This document shows, one piece after another, positions 52,866 to 61,169 of a DNA stretch of 64,000 bases (its first letter is position 1; the number at the start of each line of letters is the position of its first letter). The notes beneath the pieces are model-generated. The model searched no databases. It was not told the origin of the DNA and was given only the letters and a program-made list of their open reading frames with translations. Origin of the DNA: Mucilaginibacter xinganensis (GTDB lineage Bacteria > Bacteroidota > Bacteroidia > Sphingobacteriales > Sphingobacteriaceae); the NCBI RefSeq assembly GCF_002257585.1, contig NZ_CP022743.1, positions 4,402,001 through 4,466,000 on the forward strand, in the 5' to 3' direction. Position numbers and translations under genes: made by a program.

Positions 52866-52895
52866 ACTGTTGGTCGGATATTTTGCCCCGTTGAT
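52866..52895 (+). promoter_or_regulatory. Candidate LytTR-binding direct repeat
   Basis: Half-sites ACTGTTGGT (52866-52874) and CCCGTTGAT (52887-52895) each match 8 of 9 positions of the published LytTR half-site [TA][AC][CA]GTTN[AG][TG] and are separated by exactly 12 bases, the published spacing. The shared word GTTGRTCG recurs with a 21-bp period. It lies between the divergent ABC operon and the LytS/LytTR genes, 66 bases before lytS. A TACTTTAG near 52927 could be the -7 box, putting the site at about -46 to -75. Confidence 0.55.
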
Positions 52896-52961
52896 CGACA
52901 AAAGCATTTACTATATATAATATAAGTACTTTAGCCCGCTGTAAATATTAATTTAGTTGAG

Positions 52962-53975
52962 ATGAAAAGCCGCTGGCAAGTTTTTTGGCACTTATTTTTT
53001 TGGGTGATCATGATCTCGTTTTTGATCTTTGTAGCCCAGCTTGACCAAAAGATCTCTATGAAGGAGATCCTGGTGGTATTTATATTGTATTCAGCAATTA
53101 ATATCAGCCTGTTTTATATCAACTACCTTATACTTCTGCCCAGGTTTTTCCATAAAAAGCAGTACGGCATTTACATTATAACAGTTGTTATCCTTGTCAT
53201 ATTATTCGGGCTTGGAAAATATGGAGTAGGGCTTATTTTCAAACCTTTCATATTAGTGCATAGTAAGGGGCATATGATAAGCTTTGTTCAGTATTTTTTA
53301 GGAACATTGTTTACCAGCGTTTTCTTCTTATTCCTCAGTACCGCATTAAAATTTGCGATCGACTGGTTTTTAAATGAGCGCATCCAGCGCGATCTGGAAA
53401 ATCAGCGCCTCAGTGCTGAGCTGTCTTTCCTTAAATCGCAGATCAACCCTCACTTTTTATTTAATTCATTAAACAGTATTTATTCGCTGGCCTATCAACG
53501 GTCGGCAACCACACCGGAGGCTATTCTGAAGCTATCAGAAATTATGCGTTATATGCTTTACGAGTGTAATGACAATAAGGTTGACCTGGCTAAAGAACTT
53601 CAATACCTGCAAAACTATATCGACCTTCAAAAAATTCGTTTCAGCAACAAAGCTTATATTGATTATAAAGTTGAAGGCGTTATCGGGAACCAGCAAATAG
53701 TACCGTTGTTATTGATTGCGTTTATTGAAAATGCGTTTAAGCATGGGGTAGCAAATGATCCGTTAACCCCCATTCGCCTGCTGATTGATGTTGACGAGGA
53801 GCATTTGCATTTTTATATTCAAAATAAAAAACATCATAATAACCGCGATGCCTCAGGCGGAATTGGTTTGAATAATGTTAAACGACGGCTAAATTTGCTT
53901 TATCCAAATAAATATAATTTGGATATAAAAGACGAAACCGATACCTATACAGTTGAATTATCTTTAGTTTTATAA
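52962..53975 (+). CDS. LytS-family sensor histidine kinase, 337 aa
   Basis: Membrane sensor kinase with four N-terminal helices in about the first 135 residues, a coiled linker (NERIQRDLENQRLSAELSFLKSQ), and the His_kinase (PF06580) block. Phosphoacceptor His164 sits in SQINPHFLFNSLNSIYSLAY; YMLYE and the ATP-binding N box VPLLLIAFIENAFKHGV and G box GGIGLNNVKRRL follow. No dedicated extracytoplasmic sensor domain. The response regulator gene starts 1 base after the stop, and the divergent ABC operon is 201 bases away, so ABC genes are a likely target. Confidence 0.94.
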   Translation: MKSRWQVFWHLFFWVIMISFLIFVAQLDQKISMKEILVVFILYSAINISLFYINYLILLPRFFHKKQYGIYIITVVILVILFGLGKYGVGLIFKPFILVHSKGHMISFVQYFLGTLFTSVFFLFLSTALKFAIDWFLNERIQRDLENQRLSAELSFLKSQINPHFLFNSLNSIYSLAYQRSATTPEAILKLSEIMRYMLYECNDNKVDLAKELQYLQNYIDLQKIRFSNKAYIDYKVEGVIGNQQIVPLLLIAFIENAFKHGVANDPLTPIRLLIDVDEEHLHFYIQNKKHHNNRDASGGIGLNNVKRRLNLLYPNKYNLDIKDETDTYTVELSLVL

Positions 53976-53976
53976 A

Positions 53977-54708
53977 ATGATCAGATGCCTTATTGTTGAT
54001 GACGAGCCTTTGGCTTTGCATATACTGGAAGACTATATTTCAAAGATTCCATTTTTGCAATTGGTTAAGGCCACAACAAACCCTATTGAAGCACTCACTT
54101 TAGTACAGGAAAAACTGGTTGACCTGGTTTTTTTAGACGTGCAAATGCCTGAGCTTACAGGGATCCAGTTTTTACGTATAGCCAATGGTAAGGCAAAAGT
54201 TATTTTAACTACCGCCTACCCGCAATATGCACTTGAAGGTTATGAGCTGGATGTAATTGATTACCTGCTTAAACCAATAGCATTCGACCGCTTTTTTAAA
54301 TCAGTTCAAAAAGCACAGGGCGTATTGCAGCCCGCAGCGGCACCGGCGCAGCCAGACCAGGCTACGCAGCAAAAACAACAGGATTTGCTAAGCGACTTCA
54401 TATTTGTTAAAACCGAACATAAAATTCAGAAGGTTTATCTTAATGACATTCTTTTTATTGAAGGTTTGAAAGACTATATCTCTATTTTCACTCCTGCGGA
54501 ACGGATTATTACGCTTCAAAATATGAAGAAAATGGAAGATGCGCTGCCTGAAAAACACTTTATAAGGGTGCATAAATCATACATCGTATCCATTAACAAG
54601 ATAGACAGTATTGAGCGCAGCCGCATCTTTATAGGCGACAAGGTGATCCCGGTTGGGGATACTTACAGAGAAGAATTTTTTAAAATAGTTGACGGGAAGA
54701 ATATCTAG
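53977..54708 (+). CDS. LytTR-family response regulator, 243 aa
   Basis: Receiver domain (residues 1-120; acidic pocket LIVDDEPLA, phosphorylated Asp54 in LVFLDVQMPEL, Lys in DYLLKPI), an Ala/Pro/Gln linker, and a C-terminal LytTR DNA-binding domain (about residues 145-243; FVKTEHKIQKVYLNDILFIEGLKDYISIFT, FIRVHKSYIVSINKIDSIERSRIFI). It pairs with the LytS-like kinase. The LytTR domain reads direct repeats, and such a repeat is present upstream (52866-52895). Confidence 0.95.
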   Translation: MIRCLIVDDEPLALHILEDYISKIPFLQLVKATTNPIEALTLVQEKLVDLVFLDVQMPELTGIQFLRIANGKAKVILTTAYPQYALEGYELDVIDYLLKPIAFDRFFKSVQKAQGVLQPAAAPAQPDQATQQKQQDLLSDFIFVKTEHKIQKVYLNDILFIEGLKDYISIFTPAERIITLQNMKKMEDALPEKHFIRVHKSYIVSINKIDSIERSRIFIGDKVIPVGDTYREEFFKIVDGKNI

Positions 54709-54715
54709 GCCCCGC

Positions 54716-54763
54716 CCTTAAGGGGAACTTTTTAACAATCTGCGCCAGACTTTCCCCTTTAGG
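54716..54763. terminator. Bidirectional hairpin between convergent lytTR and plsC genes
   Basis: CCTTAAGGGGAA (54716-54727) pairs with TTCCCCTTTAGG (54752-54763) at 11 of 12 positions; loop of 24. The right arm includes the plsC stop codon. Similar CCTAAAGGGGA hairpins are widespread between Bacteroidota genes (recall). Confidence 0.55.
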
Positions 54764-55508
54764 AGGTTAGGTGATTCTGGCCGAGCGCTTCCTTTATCCT
54801 ATTCTCCGCTTCTTTAACCACATCTTCAGGAAGCTTACCTGCCGGTTCTATCGGTTCAAGTACCTCCCACGTTGCTTTCGTAAAGGTATTTAGCGGATAA
54901 AAGCCATACTGCGTTAATTTCCATGAATTGTTAATTGCTATGGGAACTAACAATGCTTCGGGGCATTTTTTAAGGATCGTTGCTATGCCGCCCACCTGGA
55001 ACGGCTTCACCATTCCGTTTTTTGAACGCGTACCTTCAGGAAAAATAACGGTTGACCATTTATTCTCTTTCATCCGGTTAGCCAGTTTAACTATTTCAGC
55101 AATGGATTGGCGCGAATCATTACGATCAATGTTTGCACCGCCGCCGTATTTTAAATTATAGGAAATGGACGGAATGCCCTTTGTCAGTTCAATTTTTGAG
55201 ATGAATTTAGCATGGTATTTCCGGAGGTAATAAATAAGTGGGGGAATATCGGCCAGGCTTTGGTGGTTGGCAATAAATATAATTGGCCGGCCAATTGGCA
55301 GGTTTTGCTTATTTATAAATACTACCCTGTTACCTGTTAAGTAAAATGTGCTAAAGAGGCATAGGTTTAAAAAATCAACCACCTTTTTATGAGCTGAATA
55401 GCCAAAAAAGCGATAAGCGATCCATTGCAAAGGGTGAAAAATAAGCAATGCCAGGAAAAAACCGATAACTGTAAGCGGCGATAAAATATATCCGAAAAGC
55501 TTTCTCAT
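54759..55508 (-). CDS. plsC: 1-acyl-sn-glycerol-3-phosphate acyltransferase (PlsC-like), 249 aa
   Basis: Membrane acyltransferase making phosphatidic acid from lysophosphatidic acid. The HX4D catalytic motif is IANHQSLADIPPL, then AKFISKIELTKGIPSI and the substrate motif VIFPEGTRSKNG. Two hydrophobic stretches at the N-terminus anchor it. Expected length (about 240). Probably read with the Nudix and esterase genes, or from its own -7 box at 55517. Its precise acceptor specificity is not visible. Confidence 0.92.
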   Translation of the reverse strand: MRKLFGYILSPLTVIGFFLALLIFHPLQWIAYRFFGYSAHKKVVDFLNLCLFSTFYLTGNRVVFINKQNLPIGRPIIFIANHQSLADIPPLIYYLRKYHAKFISKIELTKGIPSISYNLKYGGGANIDRNDSRQSIAEIVKLANRMKENKWSTVIFPEGTRSKNGMVKPFQVGGIATILKKCPEALLVPIAINNSWKLTQYGFYPLNTFTKATWEVLEPIEPAGKLPEDVVKEAENRIKEALGQNHLTS

Positions 55509-55516
55509 ACAGGCAG

Positions 55517-55524
55517 CAAAGTTA
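55517..55524 (-). promoter_or_regulatory. -7 promoter box for plsC
   Basis: TAACTTTG on the minus strand, 8 bases before the ATG at 55508. No TTTG at the -33 distance. Confidence 0.45.
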
Positions 55525-55597
55525 TAATTTTCGGTTGAATGGTTGATTAGGTCTTACCTTGTTTTTAACTACAATTACCTTCACAATAACTCCGGCT

Positions 55598-56158
55598 TTA
55601 TAAGCCGCCTTCCGCTATCAGCAGCTGCACTTTTAAAACTGCTGCTACGGTAAGTGAATCCGTTATGGTGCCATTACATACCATTTGATATACTTCGCTG
55701 AAAGGTACCTTCTTGACAACAAGTTGTTCGGTATCTTCCGGGTCTGCATCAAACTGTTCCAGATTTTGGGCAAGATAAATAATGCCAAATTCATCGCTTA
55801 CTGAATTTGATAAATGCAGCCGCTGAAGCTCAGTCCATTTTCCTGCTTTAAGCCCTGTTTCTTCCAGCAATTCCCGTTTTGCTGAATCTAAAGGGTCAGA
55901 ACCTTTAGGGCCACCGCCTTCGGGCATTTCCCAGCTATATTGACCTAATGTAAAACGAAATTGTCCAACAAGATAAGTATTACCTTCTTCATCCAGCGGT
56001 AATATACCAATGGCAACATTTTTAAAATGTACCTTACCGTAAATACCTACATTACCCGAAGGGTTGATAACGTCGTATTCGGTTACCTTTATCCACGGAT
56101 TATCATAAACAGGTTTATCGGCAGTTATTTGCCAGGGGTTATCTTCGGGGTATTGCAT
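55598..56158 (-). CDS. Nudix hydrolase, ADP-ribose/nucleotide-sugar type, 186 aa
   Basis: Nudix hydrolase cleaving nucleoside diphosphates linked to X. The Nudix box reads GGGPKGSDPLDSAKRELLEETGLKAG: the REL..EETG catalytic core with its three Glu is intact, while the early Glu of GX5E is replaced by Ser, usual in the ADP-ribose pyrophosphatase group with longer loops. Other matches: NPWIKVTEYDVINPSG at the start and HLSNSVSDEFGIIYLAQNL. Sits between the esterase (42 bases upstream) and plsC. Substrate is a guess from sequence style. Confidence 0.9.
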   Translation of the reverse strand: MQYPEDNPWQITADKPVYDNPWIKVTEYDVINPSGNVGIYGKVHFKNVAIGILPLDEEGNTYLVGQFRFTLGQYSWEMPEGGGPKGSDPLDSAKRELLEETGLKAGKWTELQRLHLSNSVSDEFGIIYLAQNLEQFDADPEDTEQLVVKKVPFSEVYQMVCNGTITDSLTVAAVLKVQLLIAEGGL

Positions 56159-56200
56159 TAGTTTAAGGGGTTAAATCATATTAAATAGCACAGTCTGCTG

Positions 56201-57016
56201 TTATCTTCCAAACGCCCAGATTAAAAATTTAGGCATGGCTTTGGCCCAGGTATCAGTGTTGTGGCTGCCACCAACCATTTCCAGATACTGAACATCTGCC
56301 GGGCGGTTAAACCCCTTATATTCCAGTTCTTTTATCAGGTCAACGGTATCGTCAATTGAGTCGATAATGCCATTTTTATTGCGGTCGCTGGTTTCATCTT
56401 TGGTGCCAGTTTGCAGCCAGATCTTTAAGTTGGGCTTTATAATAGTATCCCTGATGATGCTGTGCATAATACGATCACTTTCGGTGTAACCTTTGGTAAT
56501 ATCCTTACTTCTCCACCAAAATGAACCGGAAAAAACTCCCGCTTTATCGAACAGTTCGGGATTGTTCCAGGCAATATCAAGGGCAGACAATCCCCCTAAA
56601 GAAAAACCTGCATAAGCAGTTGAATTGAATTTTTCGATACCTGTTAATTTTGCAATAGCAGGCAGCAACTCTGTTTTAATAAATTCGGTATATAAAGCTG
56701 CTTTGGCGCCGCGTTTTTTAAAATCGGGTCTGCCGGCTGTACCGTATTCCTGCAACCGATCAATACCCGCGTGGATAGCCACTACCAAAACGGGTTTTAT
56801 CCTGTTGGTGCTCATTAAATCTTCAAGGGCATCTCTCAGCTGAAGGCTCTCAGCCTCCTGTCCGTCGTTCAGTAACAGTAGGTTAAGGGGTTCCGTTATA
56901 TCATTATCCTCCGGAATCAGCAGTGTACATGCCACATCGCGCTTCAGCACATCAGATTTTATAGTTATATTATTTTCAATGATAGTTATCTCCATCTCGT
57001 GCCAGCTCGCGTACAT
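56201..57016 (-). CDS. Putative esterase (PF00756 type, enterochelin esterase-like), 271 aa
   Basis: Cytosolic alpha/beta hydrolase, with no signal peptide. Nucleophile elbow GFSLGGLSALDIAWNN (Ser), ..SFWWRSKD after it, and a catalytic His in VGGSHNTDTW. The group (S-formylglutathione hydrolase, enterochelin esterase, antigen 85) cuts esters of small acyl or siderophore type. The start is ATG 57016; a second ATG at 56995 (MEITIIENNITI) is also credible. It has a two-box promoter at 57042-57073. Divergent from the ATP-grasp gene group and probably belongs with it. Confidence 0.9.
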   Translation of the reverse strand: MYASWHEMEITIIENNITIKSDVLKRDVACTLLIPEDNDITEPLNLLLLNDGQEAESLQLRDALEDLMSTNRIKPVLVVAIHAGIDRLQEYGTAGRPDFKKRGAKAALYTEFIKTELLPAIAKLTGIEKFNSTAYAGFSLGGLSALDIAWNNPELFDKAGVFSGSFWWRSKDITKGYTESDRIMHSIIRDTIIKPNLKIWLQTGTKDETSDRNKNGIIDSIDDTVDLIKELEYKGFNRPADVQYLEMVGGSHNTDTWAKAMPKFLIWAFGR

Positions 57017-57041
57017 CTTTATGTAAAATTAATTAAGGCCG

Positions 57042-57073
57042 CAAAAATACGCTTATCATTTAATAATCTCAAA
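57042..57073 (-). promoter_or_regulatory. Complete Bacteroidota-type promoter of the esterase gene
   Basis: On the minus strand TTTG (57073-57070), 20 bases, then TATTTTTG (57049-57042). Both boxes and spacing fit TTTG-N19-21-TAnnTTTG exactly. Start expected near 57035. This is the best-formed promoter in the window. Confidence 0.7.
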
Positions 57074-57284
57074 ATTTGCCGATTTGATGAGATTGATTTG
57101 ATAAAAAGCATCTTGCCCTGCCGTCTCCAAATGGGGAGCGTCCCCAAAAATCTTCTTTACGTTCTCTCTCTTTTGGAAGGAATTATCCGAGGCCAGATTA
57201 CCTCATTTTTAAAAGCTTCCAATTAAACTCTTGTTGTTTTCAAACAAACAAGTTATCTTACAATCACAAATAAAACCTAACGCT

Positions 57285-57992
57285 TTGATAGAAAAATATC
57301 ACCGCTGGTATTCGCCAAACTTAAACACCGAACTTGAAATGCTGGTATTTGGCGACCGCGGCTATCCTGTTATCCTGTTCCCGACGTCGCAGGGAAAATA
57401 TTATCAAAACAAAGACGAGGGGTTGATTGAAAGCGTGCGCTGGTTTATTGATGAGGGCCTTGTAAAAATATACTGCCCCGATAGTTTGGACTGGCTTACC
57501 TGGTACAACAAAGGGGTGCATCCGGCAGAAAGGGCAAAAAATTATGCATGGTACGATAAAATGCTTTATGATGAACTAGCCCCCTGGGCTATGTACGAAA
57601 CCGGTGTAAATAAAGTAGCAACGGCTGGTTGCAGTTTCGGTGGATACCATGCCGCGAATTTCGCTTTAAAACATCCCGAAAAGGTAGGCAACCTGTTTAG
57701 TATGAGCGGCGCTTTTGATATGCGGCAGTTTACCGGTGGATACTATGACGACAATGTATTTTACAATAACCCGGTAGATTTTTTACCTGGAAGCAACCGT
57801 GCCGAACTTTGGCACATGAATATTATTTTAGGAACAGCCGATAATGACATTTGTAAAGGAGATAATGAATGGCTGTCAAACATTATGAGCCAAAAACATA
57901 TTAACCATTGGTTGGATGTACGGCCAAATGCCAGTCATGACTGGCCGGTGTGGAAGGAAATGTTTCCGCATTATTTATCTACGATAAGATAA
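57285..57992 (+). CDS. Putative esterase (PF00756 type), 235 aa
   Basis: Second alpha/beta hydrolase of the same broad family. Start MIEKYHRWYSPNLNTELEMLVFGDRGYPVILFPTSQGKYY has the form usual for Bacteroidota members; catalytic Ser is in AGCSFGGYHAANFAL, an Asp in DNDICKG region and the His in NASHDWPVW. I chose the TTG at 57285 because this matches the family's start; a TTG at 57231 would add 18 residues of no family character. It is followed by the ATP-grasp gene after 75 bases, in the same direction, and is probably the first gene of that operon. Confidence 0.88.
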   Translation: MIEKYHRWYSPNLNTELEMLVFGDRGYPVILFPTSQGKYYQNKDEGLIESVRWFIDEGLVKIYCPDSLDWLTWYNKGVHPAERAKNYAWYDKMLYDELAPWAMYETGVNKVATAGCSFGGYHAANFALKHPEKVGNLFSMSGAFDMRQFTGGYYDDNVFYNNPVDFLPGSNRAELWHMNIILGTADNDICKGDNEWLSNIMSQKHINHWLDVRPNASHDWPVWKEMFPHYLSTIR

Positions 57993-58020
57993 TAGAGATT
58001 AGAGGTTGTGCAGCGACGAT
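57993..58020. repeat. Half-copy of the intergenic TTAGAGATTAGAG family
   Basis: AATAGAGATTAGAGGTTG follows the second esterase stop. It resembles the arms at 50735 and 39191, but no facing arm is visible before the ATP-grasp gene. Confidence 0.4.
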
Positions 58021-58067
58021 ATAAGAATACAAGAAATTAGGATTAAGAATCAGATAAACATACTACC

Positions 58068-59141
58068 ATGAAAAAAATAGGAATCTTATTCGGACAGGAA
58101 CGATCATTTCCGCAGGCATTTGTTGACCGCATAAATGAAAAAGGCGAAAAAAATATAAGTGCTGAATTTGTACGCATTGATAAGGTAATGCAGGCCGAAC
58201 CATTAGATTATGCAGTAATTGTTGACCGCATTTCGCAGGACGTGCCTTTTTACCGGGCCATGCTAAAAAATGCTGCTATTTGCGGCGCTGCCGTAATTAA
58301 CAACCCGTTTTGGTGGAGCGCTGATGAAAAATTCTTTAACAACGCGCTTGCAGTTAAAATTGGCGTGCCGGTACCAAAAACTGTAATATTGCCATCCAAA
58401 GAACTGCCTGACGACACCACAGATCAATCATTTAGGAACCTGGCTTACCCGCTTGACTGGGAAGGCATCTTTAAATACGTAGGGTTCCCTGCTTATATGA
58501 AACCTTTTGACGGTGGCGGCTGGAAAGAAGTTTACCAGATTAACAACCTTGATGAGCTCTGGGATAACTATAATAAAACCAAACAGTATGTGATGATGCT
58601 GCAGGAGGAAATTATTTTTGAGGATTATTTTCGCTGTTATTGCATTGGAGGCAAACATGTACGCATTATGCAATATGAACCGCGTAACCCGCACCATTTA
58701 AGGTACGAGCATGGCAAGGCACCTGCAGCCAAAAAACTTTTGGATACCGTTAAAAACTATGTGATCAAACTCAACAAATACCTGGGGTATGATTTTAACA
58801 CCGTTGAGTTTGCCATTCGTGATGGGGTGCCTTACGCTATTGACTTTTGTAACCCGGCACCGGACGCCGAAGTAACCAGCGTTGGGCAGGACAATTTTGA
58901 CTGGGTAGTTGAAACCGCCGCCGACTACGCTATTGAACGCGCAAAAAAACAAAAAGACGACCAGGATAACCTAACCTGGGGCGAGTTTGTGAGAACCGGG
59001 GCAGCTAAAGAACACCTTTTATCATCAGAGAAGAAAGTAGAAAGAAAAGCGGATAAAAAAGAAGCAAGCGCCGGTACTATTGACCATGATATTGCGGCGG
59101 ATAAAAATGTTGCAAAGCCTAAAAAGGCTGTAAAAAAGTAA
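58068..59141 (+). CDS. ATP-grasp ligase, RimK/glutathione synthetase-like, 357 aa
   Basis: Carboxylate-amine ligase of the ATP-grasp type, joining a carboxylate to an amine via an acyl phosphate. ATP-binding Lys145 in AYMKPFDGGGWKEVY, the MLQEEIIFEDYFRCYCIGG strand, and the metal residues in VEFAIRDGVPYAIDFCNPAPDAEV (Glu247, Asp259, Asn262). N-terminal residues 1-120 form the usual pre-ATP-grasp domain. Unusual: a Lys/Glu/Ala-rich tail of about 55 residues after 302. It leads three more genes with gaps of 28, 5 and 60 bases. Substrate unknown. Confidence 0.9.
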   Translation: MKKIGILFGQERSFPQAFVDRINEKGEKNISAEFVRIDKVMQAEPLDYAVIVDRISQDVPFYRAMLKNAAICGAAVINNPFWWSADEKFFNNALAVKIGVPVPKTVILPSKELPDDTTDQSFRNLAYPLDWEGIFKYVGFPAYMKPFDGGGWKEVYQINNLDELWDNYNKTKQYVMMLQEEIIFEDYFRCYCIGGKHVRIMQYEPRNPHHLRYEHGKAPAAKKLLDTVKNYVIKLNKYLGYDFNTVEFAIRDGVPYAIDFCNPAPDAEVTSVGQDNFDWVVETAADYAIERAKKQKDDQDNLTWGEFVRTGAAKEHLLSSEKKVERKADKKEASAGTIDHDIAADKNVAKPKKAVKK

Positions 59142-59169
59142 AACCAACCAATTATAAAGGCTAAATAAA

Positions 59170-60267
59170 ATGAACGAATTTACCTTAGGTGTTGAAGAAG
59201 AATTCATGGTGATTGACCCTGTAAGCAGGGAGCTAAAATCGCACGAGCAAAAAATTGTCGATAGTGCCCAAAAGATCCATGAAGACCAGGTAAAGGCCGA
59301 AATGCACCAGGCTGTAGTGGAGGTGGGCACACACATTTGCCACAACACCGACGAGGCACGCAAGGAAGTTGGCAAGCTGCGCGGCACCGTTGCACAGCTT
59401 GCCGGTGACATTGGCTTACGCATAGGAGCAGCCGGCACACATCCGTTTTCGCATTGGCAGCACCAGCTGATCACGGATCACCCGAGGTATTTTGAAATTG
59501 TCGATGAGATGCAGGAGGCCGCGCGCTCGAACCTTATTTTCGGGTTACATGTGCATGTAGGCATCCAGTCGCGCAACATGGCTATTCATATCGCCAACCA
59601 GGTGCGGTACTTTTTGCCGCATGTGTATGCCTTGTCAACCAACTCACCTTTTTGGGAAGGGCGCAATACTGGTTTTAAATCGTTCCGCACCAAAGTATTT
59701 GATAAGTTTCCACGAACGGGAATTCCTGACTATTTCAGCAGTATTGAGGAATATGATAGCTATATTAAGCTGCTGGTAAAAACCAACTGCATTGATAATG
59801 CCAAGAAAATCTGGTGGGATATTCGCGTGCACCCATTTTTTGAAACCATTGAGTTCCGAATTTGCGATTGCCCGATGCTGATTGATGAAACAATGACCTT
59901 TGTGGCGCTTTTTCAGGCATTGTGTGCCAAATTGTATAAGCTGCGCCAGCAAAACATGTCGTTTATCAATTATAACCGGGCGCTTATTAATGAAAATAAA
60001 TGGCGCGCAGCCCGTTACGGTATTGACGGCAAAATGATCGATTTTGGTAAAGAGATGGAAGTAAATACCCGAAGCTTAATACTGGAACTGCTGGATTTTG
60101 TGGACGATGTGGTAGATGATCTTGGCTGCCGCGAAGACCTTCAATATGTACACAAAATACTGGAGCACGGCACGGGTGCCGACAGGCAATTGGCCGTTTA
60201 TCAGCAAAATAATAACTTTGTGGATGTGGTTGACTATATTACATCACAAACGTTAAAAGGAATTTAG
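59170..60267 (+). CDS. Carboxylate-amine ligase, GCS2 family (YbdK/EgtA-like), 365 aa
   Basis: Glutamate-cysteine-ligase-like enzyme (PF04107) that forms a gamma-glutamyl or similar amide using ATP. N-terminal signature FTLGVEEEFMVIDPVSREL, LRIGAAGTHPFSHWQ, FGLHVHVGIQSRNMAIHIANQ, LPHVYALSTNSPFWEGRNTG and WWDIRVHPFFETIEFRICDCP are canonical. Full length for the YbdK subgroup (about 360-370 aa). Cytosolic. No glutathione synthetase of the usual type is adjacent, so it is more likely part of a special pathway with the ATP-grasp and GATase next to it (inference). Confidence 0.93.
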   Translation: MNEFTLGVEEEFMVIDPVSRELKSHEQKIVDSAQKIHEDQVKAEMHQAVVEVGTHICHNTDEARKEVGKLRGTVAQLAGDIGLRIGAAGTHPFSHWQHQLITDHPRYFEIVDEMQEAARSNLIFGLHVHVGIQSRNMAIHIANQVRYFLPHVYALSTNSPFWEGRNTGFKSFRTKVFDKFPRTGIPDYFSSIEEYDSYIKLLVKTNCIDNAKKIWWDIRVHPFFETIEFRICDCPMLIDETMTFVALFQALCAKLYKLRQQNMSFINYNRALINENKWRAARYGIDGKMIDFGKEMEVNTRSLILELLDFVDDVVDDLGCREDLQYVHKILEHGTGADRQLAVYQQNNNFVDVVDYITSQTLKGI

Positions 60268-60272
60268 GAAAG

Positions 60273-61109
60273 ATGATACAAGCACAAAAACCGGAAATTA
60301 AAGTTGCCATTCTTGACCTGTATGACGGGATAGCTAATGAGGGCATGCGAGGTTTCCGAGAGATATTAGACAGATACAAGGTAAAAAACGAGCTTAACCT
60401 CAGCTACGAGGTATTTGACGTTCGCAAGAAAGTAGAAATGCCATCAACAAATTTTGACATTTATATTTCAAGCGGCGGCCCGGGCAGCCCGATAGACAGC
60501 GAAGGCACCGAATGGGAGAAGAAATACTTTCAATTACTTGATAAATTGGAAGATCATAACCTTTCAAACACCGCTCAAAAAAAATACGGATTCTTTGTTT
60601 GCCATTCATTTCAGCTCTTGTGCCGCAAGTACCAGCTGGGCGACATTAATATGCGGAAATCTCCGTCATTTGGTGTGCTGCCCATTCATAAAACCGGGGC
60701 GGCCTTGGATGAGCTGGTTTTTGAAAATCTGGCCGATCCCTTTTACTCGGTGGATTCCAGGCTTTGGCAGGTGATTAACCCGGATGAAAAACGTTTTATA
60801 GAACTGGGTATGCAACTGCAGGCTATAGAAAAGGAAAGGCCCTATGTTGACCTGCCAAGGGCCATGATGGCGATCCGCTTTAGCGAATACTTTTTTTCAA
60901 CACAGTTTCACCCCGAAGCAGATGCCAAAGGTGTAAAATCATTATTGCTGAAAGAAGAAAAGAAGAATGAGGTGGTGAGTGAGCACGGCATTGATAAGTA
61001 TAATGAAATGTTGGAGCGGCTGGAAGATCCGGACAAAATAACACATACACAAAACACGATGATCCCGAATTTTTTAGACCAGGCCATACTGAGTTTACAG
61101 GAGGCATAA
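60273..61109 (+). CDS. Class I glutamine amidotransferase (GATase) protein, 278 aa
   Basis: Stand-alone class I glutaminase domain of the GMP synthase type. Triad: Cys110 in YGFFVCHSFQLLC, His213 and Glu215 in FSTQFHPEADAKG; oxyanion region ISSGGPGSPID. The nucleophile elbow reads C-H-S where C-x-G is standard, which tightens the pocket. It begins 5 bases after the GCS2 gene. Could supply ammonia to a partner or hydrolyse gamma-glutamyl bonds; sequence alone does not say which. The C-terminal 60 residues are unlike usual GATases. Confidence 0.9.
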   Translation: MIQAQKPEIKVAILDLYDGIANEGMRGFREILDRYKVKNELNLSYEVFDVRKKVEMPSTNFDIYISSGGPGSPIDSEGTEWEKKYFQLLDKLEDHNLSNTAQKKYGFFVCHSFQLLCRKYQLGDINMRKSPSFGVLPIHKTGAALDELVFENLADPFYSVDSRLWQVINPDEKRFIELGMQLQAIEKERPYVDLPRAMMAIRFSEYFFSTQFHPEADAKGVKSLLLKEEKKNEVVSEHGIDKYNEMLERLEDPDKITHTQNTMIPNFLDQAILSLQEA

Positions 61110-61169
61110 ACCATATACTACAGGTCATCAGTGCAAGCAGATGGGGTGGTCTGACAATATTATTCTAAT

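Noticed and set aside
52820..52875. 8-bp inverted repeat GACCAACA/TGTTGGTC near the LytTR site
   Set aside because: The arms are 40 bases apart and the right arm overlaps the better-supported direct repeat, so it is likely secondary.
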